Positions 36,999 to 51,900 of a stretch of 64,000 bases of DNA are shown piece by piece. Source of the DNA: Symbiodinium microadriaticum (taxonomy: Eukaryota; Sar; Dinophyceae; Suessiales; Symbiodiniaceae); assembly GCA_001939145.1 (NCBI GenBank), contig LSRX01000062.1, forward strand, positions 514,510 to 578,509, read 5' to 3'. The translations under genes were made by a program, and so were the position numbers. The notes under the pieces were generated by a model. It was not told the origin of the DNA. It searched no databases and saw only the letters and a list, made by a program, of their open reading frames with translations. The stretch's first letter is position 1, and each line of letters opens with the position of its first letter.

Positions 36999-39900
36999 TG
37001 ATGATTGCATTGGGGCTCTAAGGCGAGAGGTTTAACTATGACTTCATGCCCCGGTGGTGACATGCGAAACAAACGATATACGACACCTCCGAAATCCTTA
37101 ACACTAATAAACAAAAAACACAAACGCTTCAGACAAAAGCCTACATCATCCAAGTGGCCGCTGGATGTCTTGACCGACAATGGTAAGCGAGCGCTCCTCG
37201 GATATTTTGAACTTTACAGCGGCTTATTGCCTGTGGACCTGCACTGAGGGTCCTTGTGTCCACATGTTACTACCCCTAGACCCTAGATTACCGCACCTTC
37301 TTTTTGGATAACCGTTCTTATGGTTAGGATCCTAGAGTCTGCAGAACTAAGGTGACCGAACACAAAGGCATAAGATTTCAGGGGCCGGGTATGCTTTGGC
37401 CAACCAGTCTACAGCACATTAAACCCCTGAACCCCTGAACCCTAAACCCTAAGCCCTAAACTCTAAACCCTAAACCCCTAAACCCGAAACGTCGAGGTTT
37501 GCAGGGTTCTAGGGCTGTAGGGGCCGTGCTTGTTCACGTTTAGGGCTTAGAGATCATGGGCTTAAGAGAAGTGCTTGAGGCTGAAGCTGTTCCCAAAGGG
37601 TCCGAAGTACCCATACAGTAGAATGTAGGGCCTCTTTTGGCTTCTATGTTAAAATAGGCATTACGATTATGGTTTGGGCAAGTATGCCCCCCCCCCCCCC
37701 ATGTAAGTACTTGGGACCCTTTGGGGGTCAGGGTTTGGGGATAAATGGGCATTAGCCTGGGAGGCTTCTCCGTGAGGATACAGGTGCTCTATGGATACCT
37801 TAACCCTATGCCTCCGGCGACCTTAAATTTAAATCTTGGGTCCTTATGAGCTCTGGGGCCCTAACAAGATGGTCCTTGGAAGCATGGGGTAAGTGAACAA
37901 ATTCACCAGATTCTTAAGTTCCTGGTATCTTTGTGTATGGGAGCTCAGAAATTACTCTACAATATGACCCTGAATGTCAAAAGCTGGTCCATGCAGGGTA
38001 GGTTCGGGATAAGGGTGGGCCTCTAGCTGAGGACACCCACGGGATCTTGCAGCCCGAGCGGCAGTCTTTTTGTAGCGCCTGATGAAAGTGTCCTTGTCTT
38101 GGGACACGATCGGCTGGTAGGAGCTGTTCCTGGGGACAGCAGCCACGCCCTAGATCCTATAGCAGTAGAGGAGGGTCTACAGAAGCGATTAGGGTGGGAG
38201 ACTACTTTCGTGCATATTAAGGCGAGGCATCGGCAACACCGAACTTCCGACAGTGGCACTACGACATAACCGTCTTACTTACGCTGTTATAGGGTTTAGG
38301 CGGTTTAAGGTTCAGGGGTCACCACGGTCTGTTCGGCGCCATGAATCCAAATTAGGCCCAAACATCCCTGCCGGAACTCTCCACAGGTTCCAGAATTTCC
38401 TCACGAACTGTAACCCTAAGGACCCAAGAACTAGTTATTCGGGTCTAGGATAGTAGTCATGTCGGACGTATACAATGATGAGGTACCCGACCCTTAAGGT
38501 ACATACAAAAGATGTTGCCGTAAAAACCACGTTCTAAAGCCCAATATCAAAGATTCCATGCTCCCTACCTTCAGTGCAAAGCAAGGAGAACCTTGAACCC
38601 CTAAACCCCTAAACCCTAAACGCCCTAAAAATCCCTAAACCCCTAAAAACCTTAAAACCCTGAACACCAAAACCCCAAACCCCAAATCACAGACACACGG
38701 GGAGTTCTCTAAAGCAGGGCCCCTTTTAGATCCCCACAATATATAGTACAAATGGACCCTACTTTAGAGATCTGCAGATGCGCAGTTGCAAGCCGCGTCG
38801 CCAGAATTTCAGGCGCTCGCCCAGACGCATGGCACAGTGGTTAAAGCCACGGAGCACCTGCGGCGTTTGGGCCGAAAGCGTCTTCCTTTACCCGAACCCC
38901 TAGGGTTTAGGGGTTTAGGGGTTTAGAGGTTTGGGGGTTTAGGGGTGTAGGGGTTTTGGGGGTTTAGGGGTTTGGGGGCTTTAAGGTTTAGGGCTTGGGG
39001 GCTCAACCTTGAAGTTTCTTTCGAGCTTGGGGCTTACGATCTAGGCCGTCGATTTCACCGTTGCATTGACAAAGAAGACCCTGTTCATAAGGAGAAGCTA
39101 TCAACAGCACTGCTCACGGCACAATACAAGAACACGCCACTTGCCTCAACATTTCCTGCATGGGAGCAACCGGACCCCATCCGAAGGAGCATATCTATAC
39201 AGTGATGACCTCTGCTGAATCTATGGGGCCGTAGATTGCTATAAACCACCCCCCTTAAGGCTAATGTCATTATTACATGGACTTAAGGGAACGCCCCAAA
39301 TAGGAGCCCTTTAAAGGGAACCCTCTTCAAGGGAACCCTTTCGAAGGAGCCCTTTTAGGGAACCCTGCTGATGCCTCCTTGACGTACTTGATGCAGCAGT
39401 CCTCCGGGAGGCTTCGGTTGAGGTCTCAGGCTTATGGGGTTAGGGCTTAGGCACTTGGGCCTATAAGGGTTTAAGGTTTAAGGGTTGAAGGTGGTTTAAG
39501 GTCTACCTGCAACCAGAAAGACCTACGTTCTTGGGAACTATATAATAAAAATCATAATAAGGAACCCTAAAAAGGTAGGTTTTTTTTCGGCCGTTTTGGG
39601 TCTGGGCCTTCCTTCGGGGCGAGGCCTCGAGGGCTCAGGGCCTGGGGCTTTAGGGTTTGGGGGATGCGGTTGATGATATAAATCCTGCATTGCCCATAAC
39701 AAGGAATATACCATAATTACCATCGTTTAGGGTCCTTAAGGTAATGCAGAATTTATAGCATCAACCGTATTGGGTTTAAGGTTTGGGATGTTTCATCTCC
39801 GTGGCTCCAGAAAAAAAGGGCTTAGGGTTTAGGGTGTAGGGTACAGGGATTAGGATAGGGTTGTTGGGTATTTTATGAAGTATCATCAAACAAGGAACCG

Positions 39901-42900
39901 GGCAGAGTAGTATTGCAAATCATTGTTATTTTGGCTTCTACACCAATCCCCTGCTCCTAACTATACCCCCCCGCTAATATTAAAATCTCCCGGCCCCGGG
40001 ATTCGCGGTTTCGTGCCCACAATTGAAATTTAACTAAAAATATAAGTGGGGGAGGCCTAGGGGGCCCACTATTCAACAGTAGCCCCTGTAGTCTCTATCG
40101 AATGATTATGGTAAACCCCATATATGCCCCTAAGCCTTAATTCTTAATCCCTTCCCCCTAATATTAAAAGGAACTCCCCCCCCCCCCCCCCTAACATAAA
40201 ACTGGATTTCCGGGAGTTTGTTGTTTTATTCTAGGTGGGCTTTTGGCGAATGGTGAGCCAGACGCAAAGACCGTCCATCACGCAGCCGTTCCGGCTGTAG
40301 CAGACAGTCAGCCCCTAAACCCTGAGCCCCTCAACCCTAAGCCCCAGAGCCCCAAGCCCTAAGCCCTGAGCCCTAAAGCCCTACTAAGCCCCAATACTAA
40401 ATCCCCGCAAAGCATACCCATGGGCCCCTAAGTAGTTCCTTTTTATGGTTTACATATAGAATCCAATAAGGTAATCCCAAAAAGGAACTACTTCTAGGGG
40501 ATTTCCAGCGCTCAGTCCTCGTCCTTCGAGATCTCCTGCACGGCGCATTTTTTGGGGAGTTGGGGTTTAGGGTTTAGGGTTTAGGGTTTAATGTTTAGGG
40601 TTTGGGTGACCACTTGGGGCTTAGGGTTTCGAGGGTTTCGGTTTTTGTTCGCGGAGTCGGGTTTGGGAGGCCAGTGTATGATATGTCTACGAGATTTTCT
40701 CCGCTCCCCAACAGACGCGCGTTTGGGCTCCTGCAGGGTTTGGAAGGCTTAGGGTCAACCTCGACAACCAGTTCAACTTGTCTTCAAGGGTTCTTGACAG
40801 GGGTCATTATAAGACTTGCACAAGGCCCTAAACCCTAAGCCCTAAACCCTAAACCCTAAGGGTCTGACATTCATGCGTAATCCCCTTGTTCAGGGGTCTT
40901 ATGTGTGTTAGGATCTAACTTCGAGCTTCGAGTTCAAGGTTTTTGGGGTTTAATTTTGGCGTGTAGGGTGTTGGGGATGAGGGTTGAAAGCTTATTGTTC
41001 AGTCTAGCTAGAGTTTACATTCATGATTACAAGCGTCGCCTATGTGTACTCTTAAATGACTAGAGACTAGAAGCAAAACGAGCTGTGATCTCCACGTAAG
41101 CTGTGGAGGGGATTCATCTCAAAACCTCGCTGTGAGAAATCTACGGTTGAAGATACAAATCCTGCATTACCCATAATACGGAATATGCAATACTTCTTAT
41201 AGTTTAGGGTCCTTAAGGTGATGCAGGATTTATATCACCACTTTACTATCAGAACAGAGCTCGATTCGATCTCACCAGGCTCCTTTCCTCAGCATGTGTT
41301 GGCTAGGAACAGACAGAAAATCGATCGCGAAACCACAAAGCGGGCAATCTGGTAAATGATCGAACCTCTGAGAGCTCGTGGAAAGTCTACAACCGGCATC
41401 TGTTCTGAAACAACTTTTTACTATTCCATGAGGTTTCGGGTGTACGGTTTAGGCTACAATCAACTTTTGCTTACAACGATAAAATAGCAGATCAGCCTCT
41501 ATTCAAGATAGTTTTCTTGTGTGAAGTTCTAGGCCTTGCTGCTGTTGCTGCTTTAAAGTTTTGAAGTTTGACCTCAGGGTTTGAGAGTTCAGGGTTTGGG
41601 GCTACAGGGTTTAGGGTTTAGGGCTTAAGGCTGTAGTGCTTGAGGACTTTGGCGGTAAAGGCTTTTAGGCTTCGAGGGTTCGGGTTTGGGGTTTAGGGTT
41701 TAGGGTTTTAGGGTTTAGGGTTTGGGGTTTAGCTTTGAAGTGTTTCAGAACGGTTTCTGGGCTGTCGCATTTCAAGTTTTGGGCTTGCGGGTTCAAGAAG
41801 CTATTGTGCCATACCCTACGGCCTACGGAGCATTGCTAGGCCTGGGGCTAGGGTAGCGTTTACTGAGCTACACACACACACACACACACACACCCACCCA
41901 CACGCGCACACACACACACACACACACCGTGATCTCGGGGAAAACCCCACCCATGTACCCTAAATCATTACACAACAGCAGCAAGGGCCTAGAACTTCAC
42001 AAAATAGAACTATCTTAACTAGAGGCTGATCTGTCACTTTTTCGTTTTCAAACGGAAGTCGAGCCTCTATACCCTAAACCCTAAACCCTACCATACACGA
42101 AAGCCACAAACTCCGGCCTCGAAGAAGCCCTTCTTCTTCTTCGGAGGCTCCCCTGCCCACTCTTGCTGGCTTGTTTCCCAGGCGTCTCTAGGGGTTTAGG
42201 GTTTAGGGGCTTAGGGCTTAGGGTTTAGGGTTGAGGGCTTAATTCCCCTCAACCCTAAGCCCCAAAAAAAGAAGGGGCGCCTTCAATGAACAGGGCTTCC
42301 AGTCTAGAAATGGTTAACCAAAGAAAGTACCGTGCTGGTGGCTGTGACAATGCCGACCTCATGGGCCAATGAACACCAGCCCTCAAACAATTTCGGCCCA
42401 ACCACATATCTTGACTCTTGACCCGTTCGCGAAAATGTTGTAAATAGCTTCAGCTGTAAACGACTGTGAACCACTACAACCTACTTCACTGCATAGTTCT
42501 AGCATAACAGCAAACAGGCTGTTTGGTGGGTCTAAACTCTCAACTACACTAGCTCAGCTGTTCGTTCCCGTCACCTGCCAGAACATACTCTGGTGCAGGT
42601 CCCTACAGTTGCCAGTTTTGGGCTTGCTGCCAAGATCTCAACGAAACAGCAGGTTAAAGCAGGCCGAGTCCTTAAAACCGCAACCTGACTCTAAAACATA
42701 CACGGCCTTGCTCTCTACCCAGAAAGCCTTTCAAGAAACACTCTGAAACCCTAATCCCCATCCGGCCTGGTGGTGGAATGGCATTCGCGCCAGCGAGGTC
42801 CCCGGCTTCTTCCAGCTGCTGCTTCTTCACCCTGGCCAGTGCGCTTTGAGCTCTGGAGCTAGGGTTTAGGGTTTAGGGTTTAAAGGTATATGTAATAATA

Positions 42901-45900
42901 AACAATAGTAATAGAGATAATCACAGTAATAATAAATAGCACGAATAAAACAATAATAATCATGATCATAATCGCAATCATAAAACTTACGTCAGCCGTA
43001 TTGAACACCCATGAAGCGTTGCAGCCCCGAAGTCCTCCGAAGATGATACGACGCCGATGAGAAGTACTCGAAGCCGTGAGTCTAAGAGCGAAATTGCTGG
43101 CTATGGCTACATTCCCAGAGACTCCACTATCCCTTAATTAAGGAATATAACCACTAAACCTTATTTGAGTTCCTACTATAATTTGAAGTATACTCCTTAA
43201 TTCAAGGATATTGGAGTCTCTGGGTTAATCCATGTTGCTCGTTGTAGTTGCTGCCGCTTCATTGTCCGACAGATGGTGAACGAAAGCCTGTAGTAATATA
43301 TTGGGAGCCCTGAACTGACATATCAACATTCACGTACGCATACACGCAGCAGGGTCTTTATCACGGATAGTTGGTCCATCAGCCGTGGAAGTATACCCCA
43401 AGGCCCGAAGCATCCCCAAGGAACGTTTACATTTTGCACATGTTATATGGGAGTTTCCGAAGACCCTAGTATAGTATCCTAAATTGTAGGATCCTTAATA
43501 TAAGGACCCCCCCTAAAAAGGCACCCTAATTATCGGAAACCCCCATAAACCTGCGAGGTGGTATTTGTCCCCAAAGCACGGAAAGTTTGGGTCTCAAGAC
43601 GGCATGGGGGCGACATGGTGGATGAGATAAACCCTGCATTACCTTGAGGACCCTAAACTATGGGAATTATGGTATATTCCTTATTATGGGTACTGCAAGA
43701 TTTATGTCATCAACCGTATTCCTAAATCCATGACCCATCTTTCTGGGGTTCACTGGTCATTGGGGTTATAGGTAATCACAAGTATACCCTAAACCCTAAA
43801 CCCTAAGCCCTAAACCCTAACCCTAAACCCTAACCCTAAACCCTAAAACCTAAACCCTAAACTCTAACCCTAAACCCTAAACCCTAGCCCTAAACCCTAA
43901 ACCCTAAACCCTAAGCCCAGCATGCGTCGGCTTCTTGCAGTGGAGAGGCCGGTCGCGCTCGACCTTCACCTGATAGAGGTGCTCGGCGAGCCTGTCTTCA
44001 GTGTTTAGGGTTTACCTGTAGCCGAAAAAGACCTACCTTTTCGGGGGTTCCTTATTATAGTTTCTACAAATAGGTCCTCAAAAAGGTAGGTCTTTTCGGC
44101 TACAGTATGGTTTAGGGTTTCCAATAGTACCAGTAAAGCCAAAGAAAAACAAACTCTAAACCCTTAACCCCAAAGGCCCTTAACCCTAAACCCTAAAGCC
44201 CCAAACAGGCCTCAACATCACCGAAAGAAAACGCAAAGCCTTCGGGCCAAGGCCTGAAGCCCTCTAACGCCAACAGATCCAGTTCTGGGGGCGTCGGATG
44301 TAGGTATCTGGGTGGGCTCCCTTTTAAGGTTCCTTAAAGGGCTCTATAAGGGTCCCCTTTTAAGGTTCCTTAAAGGGCCCTATACGGGTCCCCGTTAAGG
44401 TTCCTTAAAGGGCTCTATGAGGGTTCCTTTTGGGGGCTTCTATAAGGGTACCATAATAACGGGTAGTCCTCCAAAATTAGGGGCCCTTCTTAAGTCCCAA
44501 GTATGATACGGCACCTGTATAAGAAGGACCCTAATAGGGATTAGAGAACTACCCATCTGAGCATCTGGGCATCAGGTTTACGGCTTGTTAATGAAGGGTG
44601 GTGGGTAACCCTAAACCCTAAATCCCCAACCCCTAAACCCCTAAACCCTAAACCCCTAAACCCTAAACCCCTAAACCCTAACCCCTCAACCCCTAACCCC
44701 TAAAACCCTAAACCCCTAAACCCTAAACGTGTAGGGTTGCGGCCTTTGGGGGCTCAGGGCTCCCGGGTTTAGGGTTCAGGGGTTAGTGGGCCCTAAAACC
44801 TCGCACTGCATCTTTGCTCGGGTATTGACAAACTTTGAGTCATGAGTTGAAGAGCCAGAAAGTCGCAAACCCTCAACAAAACCGTAAACCCCCACGCCAC
44901 TAAAACCCTAAACCATAAAACCCAAAACAACACCACAACACCCAAAATCCAAAAGCCGAAACCCCAAACCCTAAACCTGTCGAAGTCCCTTCCAACACTC
45001 CGAGCTCTTACTTCCCCAATACGCCACAGAAATGAAAGGGTAAACGTTTTGATTCCTACCAAACTAGAATTTAAGAGCCCGAAAAAGCTTCAAAACCCTA
45101 AACGCGAAACACTTTTAAACCCTTTTCAGCCCTTATAAAACCCTAAACCCTTTTAAGGTTGGGCTTTTGGAGATCTAAGAGCTCGAATGCACCTGCGCTC
45201 AAACGCTTCGGATTTTTCGGGCTCCGGAGCTCGGGGCCAGGCCTGGGGACCACGGACAGCGTCATGGTCATGTCTCCTCGGCTGGGCTTAGGGCTTTTAG
45301 GGTTTAGGGGTTTAGGGGGTAGAGGGTTTAGGGGTTTAGGGGTTTAGGGCTTTAGGGGTTTAGGGGTTTAGGGCTTTAGGGGTTTAGGGTTTTGAGGGCC
45401 CTTTTTGTTGAAGGCACCTCGGCTGGGTTTTGGGTTGAAGGCTCGCGCATGGGACTTCGTTGGACTTCATAGACAGGGATATTCGGGATCGGTAAAGCTT
45501 CGGAGGTTCTATAAGGGTCTAGGGTTTAAGGTTTAGGGCCTTGCAATGCTGTTTTCGTCAGAATCCATGTGAAGCTCTCCTGCGGAATTAGACGCAGAGT
45601 CCCCAAGAGCACAACAAGACACGGGTTTAGAGTTTGGAGGCTTGAAGGTACAGCAGTATCCCTAGAGGTGGGGTGGGCTTCGCTAGAATCGGTTTAGGTG
45701 CCGTTTTAAGGGTAGCATAGGGTTCTAAACAAAAGGTGAATTTTAAGGGTAGAATAGGGTTCTAAAAAAAGGGTCCCCTTTAGGGCACCTCTGAAGATGC
45801 TTTTGGAAGACTGGTCAGACCGAGGGACGGCAAACCATCTGCAGCAAATCCTGGTCAAGGCTTTAGGGTTTAGGGTTTAAGGTTTGGGGTTTAGGGTTTA

Positions 45901-48900
45901 GGGATTAGGGTTCAGGGTTTAGGGTTTAGGGTTTGGGGTTTAGGTCTCAGGGTTTACCCTAAGGGTCCAAGTACCTAATAGCCACATACTCCCTCAAACA
46001 AGAACCTAGATAACTACCATCCGAAACCTAAGTACCCAATCCTTGGGTCCTTTGGACCCTTAGGGTTGGGGTTTAAGAGATTCCCACGCGACCCGGCAAC
46101 CGCTTCAAGATGAGAGGGCAAAGGTTGTCCTTGTAGCCCATGATAATCCCTAAACCCTAAACCCAAATACCCCGTCCTTATTGTAGCCCATGATTTTCAC
46201 GTCTTCAAGAGGCCCTGAACCCTAAGCCCTAAATCCGAGAGCCCTTTAAATGCAACTTAGGGGGTAGGGGGATATACTTAGGCCGTAAAGTACCTATATA
46301 GGACCCCCTTTAAAGCCTAAGCTACTTACAGGTACATGGATCCTTTAGCCCTAAACCCTAAACCCCTATAGAACCCTCAAAGGAACCCCTTAAAAAGGAC
46401 CTCTATGGGACCCTTAAAGGGACCCTCAAAAGAACCCTTAAAGGGACCTATAAGGGCATGATCGGGGAGAGCTCCGCTAAACCCTAAACCCTAAAGCCCT
46501 ACACCCAAAACCCTAAACCCTGAACCGTTGATCTGGGGCCTAGCAAGGGGTACATGCCCAGACACTCGAAACCACGACCCCCAGTCCCAAAGCCCCGAAC
46601 CAACCTAGTGTAGGGGCCTTAATAATTAGAATAGGGTTTTGGGGGAAAAAAATGAATATATTTGGGGCCCTAACAATTAGAGCAGGGTTTTGGGGTATAT
46701 TCTACTATAATGATAATAAGGAATCCCCCAAAAATGGTATAGGTAATTCTTCAGGCCTCTATTTTAACCGACCCTGATTCCACCTTCAGCTGAGCCATGG
46801 GTGGCTTGAAGTCCATCTTCACCTCCTGCAGCTTTTGCAGTTTACAGTTTCAGGCTAAGGGGTAAACTGGGTTCTCCTGAGGGGATCTTTATTGAAGTTG
46901 CCATAAGGGGGATCTATAGTAAATGATATGGTTTCTTTGTTATGGCCCTAAACCCTAAACCCTAACAATCATCTAGTAAAGGGTATACGGTCTTCGCGTC
47001 TGACAGTCTTGCCAAAGCCCAGGTCCTAGTACAACTGCTCAGATGCTGAGCAGAAGACGTACTATTGCGGGTCTAGGGTTCAGGGCATTCTCTGCTAAAC
47101 TGCATCTCACATCTTCATACAAGGCTTACAAAGACAATGGTTACTGCCCTCGTTGTCGGTCGTAAAAAAGCCATCTACTCAGGAGTTCGATTTTGTTGCA
47201 TCAAAGATGTTTAGGAAATAATTGTGCGGGGAAACTACACCCGAGACACAAGCTAAAATTCAAACCTTAAACCATTAAGCCCGTAGAAAACCCTGAAATC
47301 CGAAAAACCCGAAACCCTAAACCAAACGCTAAGTCAGCTTCGGGTTCGGGGCTTATCTACTCCTGACTTGGATGCCCTGCAGAAAGACGTGGGGAGATCT
47401 CTAAATTAGGGTTCCTTTTTAGGTCGGTAAGACACCCTTATAAAGGACCCTGAAAGGGACCCTAATTTAAAAAAAAAAACATGTGGGCGGTTGGTTGTCC
47501 AACTTGGGGTCTCTGTGGGGTTACCAAACTTGAGGGCGCCGTCTACGGTTGAGGATTTGGGGTTTAGGGTTTAGGGGTTTGAAGAGTAGACTTTTAAAGG
47601 GTTCCGAAGAAAAGATCAGAGTGTGACAAGTGTGACAGTTTTCCATCTAGTATAGCTGTGGCTTCCCACGGATCTCAGTTCACAATCCAAAAATTAGAAC
47701 TTTCAGTTCTGTAAGGGATAGGCTTGTCTCAAACAAGTGTAAAGTGTACTCACTCAGCTAGCGAGCACGATTCTTGAACGCTGAATCGTGCTATCAAGTG
47801 GACTACGTACTCTTCAAAAACCCTGACCCTCAGTCTCAAAATAGCCCAGAAGCCTGTCATAGTATGGTCTTTGGGCCCAAGAGCCTTAAAATACGGTTGA
47901 TGATTCATGATATAAATCCTGCATTACCCTCATTATAACCATGATTCCCATAGTTTAGGGTCCTCAAGACAATTCATGATTTATATCATCAACAGTATGA
48001 GTCCCTAGAGCCTTAGGGTGAATGTGAGCCCCAGCCTCAACCCCCACAGCAGACGGTAAACGTGCACACTACCTCCCTTTTTATACGGGTGGTTCTCTAA
48101 AGTAGGGTCCCGCCGCTCTTAGATCCCCAAAATAGTACGGCACTCTTATAAGACAGGACCCCAACAGGGACACTTATTTAGAGAACTACCCATATGTCCT
48201 CCACGGTAAATCCAACAAGCCCTACATAAATGCGAAATTTGCAGACTCCACAGCCCTAACCTGTAAGCCTGTAAATCGTATACCCTCCAGACCCTCGGAC
48301 CCCTTAGAAAACCCTTGCAGAACTCTGAAGGGAACCCTATCCGCTTATCAGCGCCAAACCCCTGAACAATAATTCATGAACTTCTACTAATAATCCCTAG
48401 ACCATAAGACCCAAACCCCTAAACAATAATTCATGACCTTCTACTAATCATCCCTAGACCATAAGACCCAAACCCCCTAAACAATAATTCATGACCTTCT
48501 ACTAATGACCCCTAGACCCAAACCCTAAGGCACGAACCACACCCCCAGACCCTAAACAATAATTCATGAACTTCTTCTAATAACCCCTAGACCATAAGAC
48601 CCAAACCCAGACCCTAAACCCAAACACTCACGAAACGCTACATCTCGGATCCGAGGTGCATCCAACACCGCTTGGATCTTAAATAGCGGAGATGGCTCGG
48701 TCTTCGAGTCACCTAAGGCTTTTGGGGGCTTAGGGCTTAGGGCTTATAGGGATTGGGTTGAGGGTTTAGGGTTTAGGGTTTAGGGTTTAGGGGTTTAGGG
48801 CTTATCGGGATTGGTTTTGATGGGTTGAGGGCTTGGGGTTTGGGGATTAGGGCCTTGAATAATTGTTAAAGGTTCGGTCTTTGAGGGCTAGAGTGTCAGG

Positions 48901-51900
48901 TTGTTAGGGCTAATGCGGCTCACTGAGGCTTTGTTTGGGGTTTTAAGGTTTCGCGAAAAAGCTTGGCAGGGTGTCGCGTTAAGGGTTACACCCTAAAACC
49001 CTAAACCCTAAACCCTATGAACCCAAAACCCTAGACCGTGGGATTTTTGCCTCTTCGGCTTATCTCCGAGTGGCCATTGAGTGCCTTGCAGAGATCCTGC
49101 AAGCTGGTCTTGACAGCCTCCATGGCCGGGTTCTTGCTGGGCTCTTGTTAGGGTTTAGGGTTTCGGGTTTCGGGTTTAGGGGTTCTTACTGGGCTCCTGT
49201 TAGGGTTTAGGGTTTCGGGTTTAGGGTTTAGGGGTTCTTACTGGGCTCTTGTTAAGGGATTTTATTTAGGTTACCATAATGGGGATCTAGAGTAACTAAT
49301 AAGTTCCATGTTGGGGCTATATTAAAGATGATAATCTAATGCTTATTGGGCTTTTACTATAACGAAAATGTAACATTGTAGCCAGCAAGAACTTGCCTAC
49401 CCTTAAGGGCCTTACCAAGAGACTCCAACACCTCTTAATTCAGCAACATCCTGTAAATCATTAGGGCTCCTACTCTTTTCTAGAAGGGTTTTAGTAGGGT
49501 TTACGACTTCAGTTGTTTTCGGGTTTAGGGTGCGGTTAGGGCTTGAGGGCTTTGGAGTCGTCGGGCTCGGGGCCCGGGGATCGTAGCAAAGTGGCCGTTT
49601 ATGGATTCGAGTACTGCTTGGGGTATGTCTGGGATAAACATAGCCTAATGATGTCGAATGGTAGGTTCAAGCATACTGCTATCGTTTCCGAGTTTCCGGA
49701 CCTCTCAAAGCAGAGCTTGTCGTTCAGGCCTTGTCAACAGCTGACCTCAAGCGTTTGACCCAAGTTGAATTTGACCACCCTCGGTCAAGAAGCAAGATGA
49801 TGGGTAGCCCGATATTTTATTTAAGCTACCATAATGGGAATCTATAGTAAATATAATAATATGGTTTCCTTATTATGCTAGCTTAAATTAACCCCCTCAC
49901 AAGAACCCACACCAAAGGGGAGACCCTAAGCTCTTAACCCCACTCCCAAAATCGCATGCCCACCGTGACCTCAGTCCAAAAGTCTTCAAGCAACGATAAC
50001 ACTGGGTGATCTGAACCGGATGTGCCCTTGCCAAGGCATCTCGCTTAATATAGACCCTGATTACAAACCCCCCTTTTATTGAACAAGGCCCTAATCTCAG
50101 CAGGATCCAGAAAGACAAACCGGCACAGGTGAGGGGGGTTTCTGAATCAGAGCCTCGCCCCCTGAAGTAGGCTCGTGCGATCCGAACACTGTGCTTCGAG
50201 ATGTTAAGCTCGAAGCGCCGCTATGCAAGGTTTAGGGTTTAGGTACATGGGCCCTTCAAAAAGAACCCCCAAACTCTGAGCGTTTGTGACTAAAGAAGAG
50301 AACTTCGAGGCGCACACGCCCTGACTCCTCAAACCAAAGCTCTAAACTCCGAGCTCTACCTAGACCCCCCAACTACCCTCTGTCATACCCCAAATACCCA
50401 CTATTAAGGACCCTAAGGTCTCTGTTGGAGGGCCCTTGGGGGGTGCAGGTACAGCCCGAATCTTAACCCTAACGCCGCGACGGGCCTTCTTCAGGGCCTC
50501 TTCGATTTTCTTGTCAACCTCGACGGGTTTAGTGTTTGGGGTTTAGGGTTTAGGGTTTGGGGTTTGGGGTTTAGGGTTTGGGGTTTGGGGTTTGGGGTTT
50601 ANGGGGTTTAGGGTTTGGGGTTTGGGGTTTGGGGTTTAGGGTTTAGGGTTTTAGGGTTTTAGGGTTTTAGGGTTTAGGGTTTAGGGTTCAATGTACAGCA
50701 AGTTCAGGAAGTCCGGAGGTTGTTGAATGTTCGTCAAAAAGCGGGGGCCCGTTTTAGTTTCCCCAACTGTATAACCGTATTAAAGAGCTATATAGAGGGT
50801 TCCCCAAAGAGACCATGATTTTGACAGCTACCCATTTGGTTGCGCAAATCGCAGATTGGCGAATACCCCTTAATTCCCAAAGGCTCCATGTACCTTTATA
50901 GTAGGTACTTAAGCCTTAAAGGGGTCCCTATATGGAGCCTTTGGGATTAAGGAAGATACACAAAGCCAAAGGAACTCCTGACATGCATTGTAGTGCATCA
51001 TAATTACTATGCTCGGTTGCGCTAAACTGTCTATACTGTAGTCGCTGAGATAGAATGACAACGGACTATGTTAAACTGGATTGAGGTTTTTGCAAGGTTG
51101 TAATGTTGTATTAACATATATATATATATGACTTTCCGTACACAACGTTTTGGTGCTGTGGTGTTCCAAAAGCATGTCCAAACTCTACAGTGCCCGACCC
51201 GACCTTGTCGATGTAGAGCTTCCATTCTCGCTGGATGTCGAGCGGGTGGCTCCTGAGGCAGCGACGATGCGTCAACCCCGGCCACGCGTGATGTAGTGGC
51301 CTAAATACATGGCATAAGGTTTTGGGGCATATGCATATTCTAGTAACAGTATATGTGGAGACTGTAGGGGGACTAGTGTTGCTAATCATTCCGACACTTA
51401 CATTTTGACAATTACCTTGACAGGAACGGCCGGAAGCTAGATACAACTCCTGACTGACGTGCAATGTGTCCTGGACATTTCCACTCACTCCAAAACACGA
51501 TTGTGCCGTGTGACTTACGGGATAAGCCTCGAAACACACGTGGAGAGAATGATAGAACACCACATTCTAAATTCCTAACTCTCTAAACACCCCTTAAGAC
51601 CCTCAACCTTCAAACTTCAAATCCAAACCCCAAACCTAAAACACCAGACTCCCACAGGATCCTGAAGACAGAACCACAAGACATATATTTGCAATCCCGG
51701 CGCTCGAAGAAGGTGTAGGAGTTCAGCATGAGGTTCGTGATCTTTTGGAAGGCCTTTCACTCACGGCGAGAGTTGAGGGCGAGGCTCTTCGGCTTTAGAC
51801 TTATAGGGCTTTAGGGTTTAGGGCTTTAGGGCTTTAGGGTTTAGGGCTTTAGGGTTTTAGGGTTTTAGGGCTTTAGGGTTTAGGGTTTTAGGGTTTAGGG

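Noticed and set aside
36776-37010. Poly-Ser, poly-Tyr or poly-Thr frames
   Set aside because: They are the three readings of the AGT microsatellite.
38815-38850. tRNA-A-box-like GGCACAGTGGTTAAAGC
   Set aside because: It is the complement of exon 24 coding sequence and has no B box at the right distance.
40225-40315. GC-rich coding-like stretch between exons 22 and 23
   Set aside because: No frame matches the family and exons 22 and 23 join in phase without it. It may be decayed sequence.
43790-43915. CRISPR-like regular array
   Set aside because: It is a simple heptamer array with no unique spacers; the genome is eukaryotic.
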